Source of the DNA: Pseudomonadota bacterium
Lineage (GTDB): Bacteria; Pseudomonadota; Gammaproteobacteria; Xanthomonadales; Xanthomonadaceae
DNA length: 64,000 bases
Assembly (NCBI GenBank): GCA_023419315.1
Contig: JAEZYE010000034.1
Location: forward strand, 1-64,000
Direction of reading: 5' to 3'
Positions 28,951 through 36,916 of the stretch are shown here, one piece after another; positions within the stretch are counted from its first letter, which is position 1; each line of letters opens with the position of its first letter. The notes under the pieces are model-generated. The model did no database searches. It was given only the letters and a program-made list of their open reading frames with translations, and was not told the origin of the DNA. Made by a program: the position numbers and the translations under genes.

Positions 28951-30375
28951 ATGAAACAGCTATTCGCCACCAAGCATCCCCACGCCAGCCATAGCGATGC
29001 CGACGGACTGAGCCTGCACCGCACCCTCGGTCCGTGGGGCCTGACCGCACTGGGCATCGGCGCCGTCATCGGCGGCGGCATTTTCGTCATCACCGGCCAG
29101 GCCGCGGCGGATCACGCCGGCCCGGCCATCATGCTGTCGTTCGTGCTCGCCGCCATCTGCTGCACCTTCTGCGCGCTGGCCTACGCCGAGTTCGCGGCGA
29201 TGGTGCCGGTGTCCGGCAGCGCCTACACGTACACCTACGCGACGCTGGGCGAACTGGCGGCGTGGTTCATCGGCTGGATGCTGGTGCTCGAATACGGCGT
29301 CTCCGCGTCAGCGGTGGCGGTGAGCTGGACCGGCTACTTCCTCAGCCTGCTGCAGCATTTCGATATCTATCTGCCGAAAGCGCTGGTCAGCGCGCCGCTG
29401 GATGCGCAGCTGCGTCCGACCGGCGCCATCGCCAACCTGCCGGCCGCCGCCATCGTCCTGCTGCTGACCTGGCTGTGCTACGTCGGCATCCGCAAGTCGT
29501 CGGCGATGAACATGGCGATGGTCGTGCTGAAGACCGGCCTGATCGTGCTGGTCATCCTGGCAGGCTGGAAGTACGTGGACCCGGCCAACTGGCAGCCCTT
29601 CATTCCCGCCAGCGAAGGTCCGGGCAAATACGGCTTCGACGGCGTGCTGCGTGGCGCGGCGCTGGTGTTCTTCGCCTACATCGGCTTCGAGGCGGTGTCC
29701 GTCGCCGCGCAGGAATCGCACAAGCCGCAGCGTGATCTGCCCATCGGCATGCTGCTTTCGCTGGCGATCTGCACGGTGCTGTACATCGCGATGGCCGCCG
29801 TGATGACCGGCCTCGTGCCCTACACCCTGCTCGGCACGGACGAGCCCGTGGTCACCGCGGTGGCCGCGCATCCCGAGCTGGGCTGGCTGCGCGTCGTGGT
29901 CGAAGTCGGCGCACTCATCGGTCTGTCTTCGGTCGTGCTGGTGATGATCATCGGCCAACCGCGCATCTTCATGATCATGGCGCGCGACGGCCTGATGCCG
30001 AAGGTGTTCACCCGCATCCATCCGGAGTACCGCACACCGCACATCAACACGGTCATCACCGGTATCGGCATCGCGGTGCTGGCGGCGCTGTTCCCGCTCG
30101 ACGTGCTGGGCGAACTGACGTCGATGGGCACGCTCATCGCCTTCGCGTCCGTATGCGCGGGCGTGCTGATCCTGCGTCGCACGCAGCCGGATCTGCCGCG
30201 TCCGTTCCGCATTCCCTTCGTCTGGTTCGTCTGCCTGGCCGGCATCTTCTGCTGCATGGCGCTGCTGTCGACGATGACTGCGCACAACTGGATGCTGATG
30301 CTGGTGTGGACCGCGTTCGGCTTCCTGATCTATTTCCTCTACGGCTACCGGCACAGCCGCATGCGCGGCGGCTGA
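28951..30375 (+). CDS. APC-superfamily amino acid permease (second of tandem pair)
   Basis: 474 residues, about 12 transmembrane segments, clearly paralogous to the preceding gene: shared Gly-Ala-Val-Ile-Gly-x-Gly-Ile-Phe, Met-Val-Pro-Val-Ser-Gly-Ser-Ala-Tyr-Thr-Tyr-Thr-Tyr and Phe-Ala-Tyr-Ile-Gly-Phe-Glu-Ala. The Cys-rich loop of the first copy is missing, which accounts for part of the length difference. ATG 28951 is preferred over the upstream 28921 because 28921 lies in the terminator U-tract. Confidence 0.88.
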   Translation: MKQLFATKHPHASHSDADGLSLHRTLGPWGLTALGIGAVIGGGIFVITGQAAADHAGPAIMLSFVLAAICCTFCALAYAEFAAMVPVSGSAYTYTYATLGELAAWFIGWMLVLEYGVSASAVAVSWTGYFLSLLQHFDIYLPKALVSAPLDAQLRPTGAIANLPAAAIVLLLTWLCYVGIRKSSAMNMAMVVLKTGLIVLVILAGWKYVDPANWQPFIPASEGPGKYGFDGVLRGAALVFFAYIGFEAVSVAAQESHKPQRDLPIGMLLSLAICTVLYIAMAAVMTGLVPYTLLGTDEPVVTAVAAHPELGWLRVVVEVGALIGLSSVVLVMIIGQPRIFMIMARDGLMPKVFTRIHPEYRTPHINTVITGIGIAVLAALFPLDVLGELTSMGTLIAFASVCAGVLILRRTQPDLPRPFRIPFVWFVCLAGIFCCMALLSTMTAHNWMLMLVWTAFGFLIYFLYGYRHSRMRGG

Positions 30376-30407
30376 GGCCGGCGCACACGGGCACGCGCGG
30401 GGGCGCG

Positions 30408-30413
30408 TAAACT
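30408..30413 (+). promoter_or_regulatory. -10 element placing the start point at the mtnB ATG
   Basis: GCGTAAACT: TAAACT ends six bases before ATG 30420, and no Shine-Dalgarno sequence is present. A start point about seven bases downstream would make the mtnB mRNA leaderless. The -35 region is weak. Confidence 0.5.
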
Positions 30414-30419
30414 AGCGGC

Positions 30420-31064
30420 ATGAACACGCCCCCGCCCTATGACACCGGCCGCCTGCGCGAACTGGCGCAGTTGCTCATCGGCAACATCCGCGAGCTTTCG
30501 CAGGCCGGCTGGACGCCCGCCACCAGCAGCAACTTCTCGCACCGGCTGGATGATCGCCACGCGGCGATCACCGTGTCCGGCCGCGACAAGGGCCGGCTGG
30601 TGGAAGACGACATCATGGTCGTCGATTTCGACGGCAAGGCCGTCGGCAGCGATCATCGGCCCTCCGCCGAAACCCTGCTGCACACCCAGCTGTACCGCCG
30701 CTTTCCCGACATCGGCTGCGTGCTGCACACGCATTCGCCGGTGCAGACGATCGCTTCGCGCCTCTATGCCGGCGCCGGCCACGTGCATCTGGAAGGCTAC
30801 GAACTGCTCAAGGCATTCGCCGGCAACAGCACGCATGAAATCGAAGTGGACGTGCCGGTCTTCAGCAACACCCAGGACATGCATACGTTGGCCGCGCAGG
30901 TCGACGCCCTGCTGGATCGCCAGCCGCTGTGGGGTTACCTGATTGACGGCCACGGCCTCTACGCCTGGGGCCGCGACATGGCCGAAGCGCGTCGCCATCT
31001 GGAAGCCTTCGAGTTCCTGTTCCATTGCGAACTGGAACTGCGCAAGCTCGGTTGTCGCCGCTGA
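30420..31064 (+). CDS. mtnB: Methylthioribulose-1-phosphate dehydratase
   Basis: 214 residues, class II aldolase fold. The zinc site is seen as His-Thr-His (Leu-His-Thr-His-Ser-Pro) and a later His in Gly-His-Gly-Leu-Tyr-Ala-Trp-Gly; Ser-Asn-Phe-Ser binds phosphate. It dehydrates methylthioribulose-1-P in the methionine salvage pathway. It is followed by mtnD and mtnC in pathway-compatible order; mtnA is not in the window. Confidence 0.93.
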   Translation: MNTPPPYDTGRLRELAQLLIGNIRELSQAGWTPATSSNFSHRLDDRHAAITVSGRDKGRLVEDDIMVVDFDGKAVGSDHRPSAETLLHTQLYRRFPDIGCVLHTHSPVQTIASRLYAGAGHVHLEGYELLKAFAGNSTHEIEVDVPVFSNTQDMHTLAAQVDALLDRQPLWGYLIDGHGLYAWGRDMAEARRHLEAFEFLFHCELELRKLGCRR

Positions 31065-31154
31065 TCGCATGCGCCGGGCCGGCTTTGCGTTTATACCCGG
31101 CGGAAACCCCGCGCCTGTTACCCTTCCCGCCCCCACGAGTCGAGCCACACCGCC

Positions 31155-31715
31155 ATGACCCGCCTTCGCGTTTTCAGTGACAGCGATCCGGCGACCCCGG
31201 AATTCGCCAGCTACGACCCCGATTTCATCGCCACCGAGCTGCAGAAGATCGGGGTGACCTTCGAACGCTGGAAAGCCAGCAAACCGATCCAGCCGGGCGC
31301 CGCGCCCGAAGAAGTGATGGAGGCCTACCGCGCGGACATCGACCGCCTCGTGGCCGAACGCGGCTTCAAGTCGGTGGACGTCGTCAGCATCGCGCCGGAC
31401 AACCCGAAGCGCGAAGAGCTGCGCGCCAAGTTCCTCGACGAGCATTTCCACAAGGAAGACGAAGTGCGCTTCTTCGTGGCCGGCTCCGGCCTGTTCAACC
31501 TGCACGTCGGCGACAAGGTCTACGAAGTGGAATGCGTGCAGGACGATCTGATCGCCGTGCCCGATGGCGCAACGCACTGGTTCGACATGGGACCGGAGCC
31601 GCACTTCGTTGCAATCCGCTTCTTCACCGAGCCGGATGGCTGGGTCGGCCATTTCACCGGCACGCCGATCGCCAGGCAGTTCCCGCGCTACGACGGCCTG
31701 ACCAAGCCGGAGTGA
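31155..31715 (+). CDS. mtnD: Acireductone dioxygenase
   Basis: 186 residues, cupin. Metal ligands fit His-x-His-xxx-Glu in Glu-His-Phe-His-Lys-Glu-Asp-Glu and a later His in Gly-Ala-Thr-His-Trp-Phe-Asp-Met-Gly. With Fe it yields the 2-oxo acid precursor of methionine; with Ni it can give the off-pathway CO-releasing reaction. It lies 90 bases after mtnB. Confidence 0.95.
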   Translation: MTRLRVFSDSDPATPEFASYDPDFIATELQKIGVTFERWKASKPIQPGAAPEEVMEAYRADIDRLVAERGFKSVDVVSIAPDNPKREELRAKFLDEHFHKEDEVRFFVAGSGLFNLHVGDKVYEVECVQDDLIAVPDGATHWFDMGPEPHFVAIRFFTEPDGWVGHFTGTPIARQFPRYDGLTKPE

Positions 31716-31741
31716 TGCGTCCGCGCGACACCTGAAACACC

Positions 31742-31795
31742 GCGACGGGAGGAGCAATGCGTCCCGTCGCCGTGTCGGCTCCCACCCCGCAATGA
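31742..31795 (+). promoter_or_regulatory. Hairpin and 12-codon mini-cistron before mtnC
   Basis: A perfect 9-bp inverted repeat (GCGACGGGA 31742-31750, TCCCGTCGC 31762-31770) presents a strong ribosome site GGAGGAG-type and ATG 31757 in and beside its loop. That ATG opens a 12-codon ORF (Met-Arg-Pro-Val-Ala-Val...) whose TGA 31793-31795 overlaps the ATG at 31792 that begins mtnC. There is no U-tract, so it is not a terminator. It looks like a translational leader feeding mtnC by reinitiation. Confidence 0.5.
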
Positions 31796-32514
31796 CGATC
31801 CAGAACATCCACATGACACGCGCCATCCTGACCGACATCGAAGGCACCACCAGCAGCATCTCGTTCGTCAAGGACGTGCTGTTTCCCTACGCCCGTCGCG
31901 CACTGCCCGGCTTCGTGCGGGAACACGGCCAGGAGCCGGACGTGCGTCGCTGGCTGGACGCCGTGGCGACCGAATACGGCAGCATCTGCAGCGACGACGT
32001 GATCGTCGAGACGTTGCAGGGCTGGATCGACCAGGACCGCAAGCACACGGCGCTGAAAGCGTTGCAGGGGATGATCTGGGACGCCGGCTATCGCGATGCG
32101 GATTTCACCGCGCACATCTACCCGGACGCCGCGCCCGCGCTCAAGGCATGGCATGCGCAGGGCTATCCGTTGTACGTCTATTCGTCCGGTTCGGTGCCGG
32201 CGCAGAAGCTGTTCTTCGGCCACAGCGATGCGGGTGATCTGACGCCGCTGTTCTCCGGCTGGTTCGACACCGAAGTCGGCGGCAAACGCGAAGCCGACAG
32301 CTATCGCCGCATCGCCGACCAGATTGGCGTGCTGCCGTCGGACATCCTGTTCCTGTCCGACGTGGTCGAAGAACTCGATGCCGCGCGCGAGGCCGGGCTG
32401 AGCACGCAACTGGTCGATCGCAGGCAGGACTACCCCGCGCCGCGCACGGACGAAGCGGCCAACGGCCATCCCCGCGTGGAAAGCTTCGAGGCCGTCGAGC
32501 TTCCGTCGCGTTGA
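31792..32514 (+). CDS. mtnC: Enolase-phosphatase E1
   Basis: 240 residues, HAD fold. Motif I Asp-Ile-Glu-Gly-Thr-Thr replaces the usual Asp-x-Asp, as in MtnC. Ser-Ser-Gly-Ser (motif II), Lys-Arg-Glu-Ala (motif III) and Leu-Ser-Asp (motif IV) follow. It enolises and dephosphorylates DK-MTP-1-P to the acireductone used by MtnD. ATG 31813 (Met-Thr-Arg-Ala-Ile-Leu) matches typical family starts; 31792 is kept because it is coupled to the mini-cistron. Confidence 0.93.
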   Translation: MTIQNIHMTRAILTDIEGTTSSISFVKDVLFPYARRALPGFVREHGQEPDVRRWLDAVATEYGSICSDDVIVETLQGWIDQDRKHTALKALQGMIWDAGYRDADFTAHIYPDAAPALKAWHAQGYPLYVYSSGSVPAQKLFFGHSDAGDLTPLFSGWFDTEVGGKREADSYRRIADQIGVLPSDILFLSDVVEELDAAREAGLSTQLVDRRQDYPAPRTDEAANGHPRVESFEAVELPSR

Positions 32515-32529
32515 TTCCCGCCGCGTCGC

Positions 32530-34113
32530 TTATTCTTCGTCGGCCTGCAGGCGATAGACCGTTTCCGCACGCAGTTCCCCGCGCCACGGGTCCCGCGTGC
32601 GCACTTCGATGCGATGTTCGCCAACCGGCAGCGAAGTAGGCACTGCACCGCGCCACAGATGCGGCGAGGGTTGTGCTTCCGGTGATCGATCATGGCCGCG
32701 CAAGGCATCGGCAAGATCGTCGCGTGTGTTCTCGATCAGCAGCCTCGGATCGGCGCGCTCGACGCGCCGCATCGGCTGCCATGCGCCGTCATCGACGCGG
32801 AACTCGACGACGCTGTCGTCCTGTCCCATGAACACGTTCGCGTAGACACCGAACGCAGGATAGGCGCCCTGCCGCAGCACGCGCGGCGCATGCACGGCGA
32901 TGCCGCGATCATCGGTTGCCCGTGCCGGATGCCAGCTCAGCGCGTACTGGCCGCCCGGCTTCACCTTCAAGCGCGCATGACCGTTCGGCGTACCGTCCGC
33001 CATCGTGCTGTCGGGAATGCCGTCCGCATCCTTCACGCCGGACCAGAACGCCCCGCACGCCGCGCCGACGTTGTACTCGTGCAGCGGCGTCGCGCCATGC
33101 CAGCCGTCTTCGGCCGTGTGGCGCCAATGGCGTTGCGTGTGGTTGTGTCCGCTGAGGATCAGGACGTTCGGGAAATCCTTCAGTAGCGCGAACAGGCGGT
33201 CGCGATCGGCGCGACGGAACGCGAGCTGCGCCGGATGCTCCGCGAACAACGGCATGTGCACCCCAAGCACCAGCAGGCGATCGCGCGGGACGGTCGGCAG
33301 ATAAGCCTGCAGGAATGCAAACTGATCCTCGCGCAGCCCACCGATATACGCGGGTTTCTGGCCGGGCCGATAGATGACGTCATCCAGACCAACGAACACC
33401 ATGCGCGCTTCTTCCCACGCGTAGGTATCCGGACCGAGATGCTGACGGTACGTGCGCAGCGAATCCTCGTCGCTCGCCGCATCGAAATCCAGATCGTGGT
33501 TTCCCGGCACATGCATCCACGGGATGCCCAGCGACATCGTGGTCCGCAATAACTGCGGATAAAGCGAGAGATCATCGTTGACGATGTCGCCCAGCGTCAT
33601 GCCGAGCCGCGCGCCGTGCGTGGCCACCAGCGGCTGCACGATGTCGCGCCAGTAATAGTCGATCTGCTTGACGCTGCCGGTCTGGCTGTCGGCGAACACG
33701 AGCACGTCCAGATCACCGCGCGACGCCCTGGCGGGACGCAGCGCGAAATCCCTGCAGGCCTCGGCCGCCACCGGAATGCCGCCGTATTTCAGTGCGGGAC
33801 CGGCCTGCGACTGCACGTGCATCCAGATGTCCGGCAATCCGTCACGCCGGGTGGCGGCGTCGTAGCCGGCCGGCTTGATCATGAAGATCGTGCGGCCTTC
33901 ACTTTCGGGCAACGACCAGCGACCTGACGCATCCGTCCGCACGATGCGTTCGCCGTTGGAAATCCGCACGCCTGGCAGCGGCTTCTCGCCCGCATCACGC
34001 TGGCCATTGCCGTTGCGGTCCTCGAAGACGATGCCGCCTGGACATGACTGCGCCTGCGCCAGCGCTCCGCCCGACCACAACGCCAACACCATCAACGTGA
34101 CGGAAACACGCAT
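32530..34113 (-). CDS. Secreted calcineurin-like phosphoesterase
   Basis: 527 residues with a signal peptide (about 1-20). After an Ig-like N-terminal segment (Asp-Arg-Asn-Gly-Asn-Gly-Gln-Arg-Asp, as in SdrD-type repeats) comes a metallophosphatase core: Ala-Asp-Ser-Gln (Gln replaces His of the Asp-x-His motif), Gly-Asp-Ile-Val-Asn-Asp, Gly-Asn-His-Asp, Gly-Val-His-Met and Gly-His-Asn-His. A C-terminal beta domain completes the three-part layout of periplasmic calcineurin proteins. Start 34113 gives the signal peptide. The his operon ends 93 bases upstream with no visible terminator. Confidence 0.87.
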   Translation of the reverse strand: MRVSVTLMVLALWSGGALAQAQSCPGGIVFEDRNGNGQRDAGEKPLPGVRISNGERIVRTDASGRWSLPESEGRTIFMIKPAGYDAATRRDGLPDIWMHVQSQAGPALKYGGIPVAAEACRDFALRPARASRGDLDVLVFADSQTGSVKQIDYYWRDIVQPLVATHGARLGMTLGDIVNDDLSLYPQLLRTTMSLGIPWMHVPGNHDLDFDAASDEDSLRTYRQHLGPDTYAWEEARMVFVGLDDVIYRPGQKPAYIGGLREDQFAFLQAYLPTVPRDRLLVLGVHMPLFAEHPAQLAFRRADRDRLFALLKDFPNVLILSGHNHTQRHWRHTAEDGWHGATPLHEYNVGAACGAFWSGVKDADGIPDSTMADGTPNGHARLKVKPGGQYALSWHPARATDDRGIAVHAPRVLRQGAYPAFGVYANVFMGQDDSVVEFRVDDGAWQPMRRVERADPRLLIENTRDDLADALRGHDRSPEAQPSPHLWRGAVPTSLPVGEHRIEVRTRDPWRGELRAETVYRLQADEE

Positions 34114-34205
34114 GGACCGCTCCGGGAAGACCAGCGGTGATCCTATCCCCGTCGCGGCGAGCAAAGGAAGTTCACGGCGTGGGCGACCTGCGCCACCCGC
34201 GCGGC

Positions 34206-34805
34206 TCACCGGTGCCGTTGCCTCAGCACGTCCACGGCATCCTGAAGCGACAGCCCGCGGCTGCGCAGCAGCACGATCAGGTGGAACAGCAAGTCGGCGC
34301 TTTCGCCCAGCAATGCCGCATCGTCCTGCGCGACTGCGGCCAGCGCCGTCTCGACGCCCTCTTCGCCCACCTTCTGTGCGACGCGCCGGACGCCTTCGTC
34401 GAACAGGCGGGTGGTGTAGCTGCCCGCAGGCCGATGGGTTTCGCGCTCGCGCACCAGTGCATCCAGCTCGGCCAGGAAATCGCCGGGGGCGTCGCCGAAA
34501 CAACTCGTGCGCTGCAGATGACAGGTCGGACCGTGCGGACGCGCCTGCACCAGCAACGCATCGCTGTCGCAGTCGGTCTGCACGGAGACGAAGTCCAGCA
34601 CATGGCCGGAACTCTCGCCCTTCATCCACAGGCGCTGCTTGCTGCGGCTGTAGAACGTCACGCGCTGCGTCGCCAGCGTGGCTTCGAGCGCCGCGCGATT
34701 CATGTAGCCCAGCATCAGTACGCGCAGCGTATCCGCGTCCTGGACGATGACCGGCAGCAAGCCGTCGCCCTTCTGCCAGTCCAGCGAATCGATTTCATGA
34801 GTCAC
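34206..34805 (-). CDS. hisI: Bifunctional phosphoribosyl-AMP cyclohydrolase / phosphoribosyl-ATP pyrophosphatase
   Basis: 199 residues, HisI-HisE fusion. The cyclohydrolase half has the zinc site in Asp-Cys-Asp-Ser-Asp and Thr-Cys-His-Leu...Ser-Cys; the pyrophosphatase half has Lys-Val-Gly-Glu-Glu-Gly-Val-Glu. GTG 34805 is taken as start because GAGG sits eight bases upstream; ATG 34829 is the alternative. It overlaps hisF by 11 bases and is the last gene of the operon. Confidence 0.92.
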   Translation of the reverse strand: MTHEIDSLDWQKGDGLLPVIVQDADTLRVLMLGYMNRAALEATLATQRVTFYSRSKQRLWMKGESSGHVLDFVSVQTDCDSDALLVQARPHGPTCHLQRTSCFGDAPGDFLAELDALVRERETHRPAGSYTTRLFDEGVRRVAQKVGEEGVETALAAVAQDDAALLGESADLLFHLIVLLRSRGLSLQDAVDVLRQRHR

Positions 34806-35571
34806 GGCGCACCTCGATGCCCTGCGCATGCAGGTATTGCTTCAGTCCGGGAATGGCGATGCGACCGCTGTGGAAGACACTGGCCGCCAGCGCGCCATCG
34901 ACATCTGCCTGACGGAATACATCGGCGAAATGCGCTTGTTCACCCGCGCCACCCGAAGCGACCAGCGGCACGCGGCTCAGCGCGCGCGCAGCGGCCAGCT
35001 GCTCGATGTCGTAGCCGCGACGGACACCGTCATTGTCCATGCAGTTGAGCACGATCTCGCCCGCGCCCAGCGACTGCGCCTGCACGATCCAGTCGAGCGT
35101 CCGCACCGGCAGCGCACGCGTGCGCGAGGGATCGCCGGTGTACTGGCGCACACGCCATTCGCCATCCGGCTCGCGTACCGAATCCACGCCCACCACCACG
35201 CACTGCACGCCGAATGCTCCTGCCAGTTCACCAATCAGCCCGGGGCGTTCGAGCGCAGGCGTGTTGACCGAAATCTTGTCCGCGCCGGCATGCAGCACCG
35301 CGCGCGCCGTCGCCACGTCGCGGATTCCGCCAGCCACGCAGAATGGAATATCGAGCAGGCGCGACACGCGTTCGATCCATGCGTAATCGACCGAACGTCC
35401 TTCCGGACTCGCGCTGATGTCGTAGAACACCAGTTCGTCCGCACCCTCATCGCGATAACGCAAGGCCAGATCGACGATGTCGCCCATGTCCACGTGATCG
35501 CGGAAGCGCACGCCCTTGACCACGCGCCCCTCGCGAACGTCCAGGCACGGAATGATGCGCCGGCTCAGCAT
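34795..35571 (-). CDS. hisF: Imidazole glycerol phosphate synthase, cyclase subunit
   Basis: 258 residues, TIM barrel. It begins Ile-Ile-Pro-Cys-Leu-Asp-Val with catalytic Asp, and phosphate sites are seen in Val-Ala-Gly-Gly-Ile and Ala-Ser-Gly-Gly-Ala-Gly. It combines with HisH to make imidazole glycerol phosphate. It overlaps hisA by seven bases. Confidence 0.96.
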   Translation of the reverse strand: MLSRRIIPCLDVREGRVVKGVRFRDHVDMGDIVDLALRYRDEGADELVFYDISASPEGRSVDYAWIERVSRLLDIPFCVAGGIRDVATARAVLHAGADKISVNTPALERPGLIGELAGAFGVQCVVVGVDSVREPDGEWRVRQYTGDPSRTRALPVRTLDWIVQAQSLGAGEIVLNCMDNDGVRRGYDIEQLAAARALSRVPLVASGGAGEQAHFADVFRQADVDGALAASVFHSGRIAIPGLKQYLHAQGIEVRRDS

Positions 35572-36317
35572 GCCAGTGCCTCCACCAGGCTGAAACGTCC
35601 TTCCAGCAGGGCGCGACCGAGCACGATGCCGGCGCAGCCTTCGCTCCGCGCGGCGGCGATGTCGGCGAGCGCACGCACGCCGCCGGACGCCTGCACCTGG
35701 AGTTGCGGCGCCAGCGCGCGCAGATGCCGATAGAGATCCAGGTTCGGCCCCGACAGCATGCCGTCGCGCGCGATGTCCGTGCTCAGCAGATGGACCAGGC
35801 CCGCATCGGCGAAGCGACGCGCAAGATCATCGAGCGTGTCGCTGCCATGTTCGGTCCAGCCGTGGACGGGCAGCCGCCAGATACCCTGCGCGTCCTGCCG
35901 TGTGTCGAGCGCGACAGTGATCCGCGCCGCACCGAACTCCCCCAGCCAATCGATGACGTCATCGGGCTGGCGCACCGCCAGTGATCCGATCACCACGCGC
36001 GCGGCGCCGCCGTCGAGCAGCCGCGCCACATCATCGCGCGATCGGATGCCACCACCCGTCTGCACGCGCAGTGAAGTCGTGGCCGCGACGTCAGCCAACA
36101 GCGGACGCAAGGTGTAACCGCCCGCGCGCGCCGCATCCAGATCGACCAGATGCAGCCAGTCCGCGCCCGCCTCCGCATAGCCGCGGATGATCGCCAGCGG
36201 ATCATCGCCGTAGCGCGTCTCGCGTGCGTAATCGCCCTGCGCAAGCCGGACCACGCGGCCGTCGCGGATGTCGATCGCCGGATAGCACTGGAATTTCGTT
36301 GTCTTGTTGCCCGGCAT
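35565..36317 (-). CDS. hisA: ProFAR isomerase
   Basis: 250 residues, TIM barrel paralogous to HisF. Tyr-Pro-Ala-Ile-Asp-Ile-Arg-Asp-Gly carries the catalytic Asp, with Gln-Thr-Gly-Gly-Gly-Ile and Ala-Ser-Gly-Gly-Val phosphate loops. ATG 36317 shares a base with the hisH stop (TAATG); an ATG three codons earlier is also possible. Confidence 0.95.
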   Translation of the reverse strand: MPGNKTTKFQCYPAIDIRDGRVVRLAQGDYARETRYGDDPLAIIRGYAEAGADWLHLVDLDAARAGGYTLRPLLADVAATTSLRVQTGGGIRSRDDVARLLDGGAARVVIGSLAVRQPDDVIDWLGEFGAARITVALDTRQDAQGIWRLPVHGWTEHGSDTLDDLARRFADAGLVHLLSTDIARDGMLSGPNLDLYRHLRALAPQLQVQASGGVRALADIAAARSEGCAGIVLGRALLEGRFSLVEALAC

Positions 36318-36916
36318 TACGCACATCCTGTTTCGATGAAATTCCGGATCAGCTGCGCGCCGACCGAGGCCGAACGTTCGGGATGGAATTGCGCGCCCGC
36401 AATGCGCCCGCGCTGCACGACGGCCGCGAACGGCACGCCGTGCGTGCTGCTGGCGATGCAGTCTTCCGTCACCGGCGCGGCATAGCTGTGCACGAAATAC
36501 GCATGCGCGTCCGCTGCGATGCCGCGCAACAGCGGCGACTCGCGCGTGGCCTGCAAGATATTCCAGCCCATGTGCGGCACGCGGATACCCGGCGACTCCG
36601 GCAGTCGCGAGACGCGCCCGGACAACAGGCCCAGGCACGGTGTGTCGTCTTCCTCGGAATGCTCGAACAGCAGCTGCATGCCGACGCAGACGCCGAGCAG
36701 CGGCGCTTGCAGATTGCGCAATACATCGACCAGCGCATTCGCGCGCAGTTGCGCCATCACGGTTGCGGCCGTGGATACGCCGGGCAGGATGACGCGATCC
36801 GCCTGCGCGATCTCCGCTGCATCCGCAGTGAGCGATGCTTCGACACCCAGGCGCTGCAAGGCGTAGCGCACCGAGCCGATGTTCGCGCCACCGGCGTCCA
36901 CCAACGCGACTTGCAT
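36317..36916 (-). CDS. hisH: Imidazole glycerol phosphate synthase, glutamine amidotransferase subunit
   Basis: 199 residues, class I glutaminase. Nucleophile Cys in Leu-Gly-Val-Cys-Val-Gly-Met-Gln, catalytic His in Gln-Phe-His-Pro-Glu-Arg-Ser. The start is fixed by the TGATG overlap with hisB. Confidence 0.95.
   Translation of the reverse strand: MQVALVDAGGANIGSVRYALQRLGVEASLTADAAEIAQADRVILPGVSTAATVMAQLRANALVDVLRNLQAPLLGVCVGMQLLFEHSEEDDTPCLGLLSGRVSRLPESPGIRVPHMGWNILQATRESPLLRGIAADAHAYFVHSYAAPVTEDCIASSTHGVPFAAVVQRGRIAGAQFHPERSASVGAQLIRNFIETGCA

Noticed and set aside
34114..34629. N-terminal extension of the secreted phosphoesterase upstream of 34113
   Set aside because: It overlaps hisI on the same strand in another frame, and only the start at 34113 gives a signal peptide.
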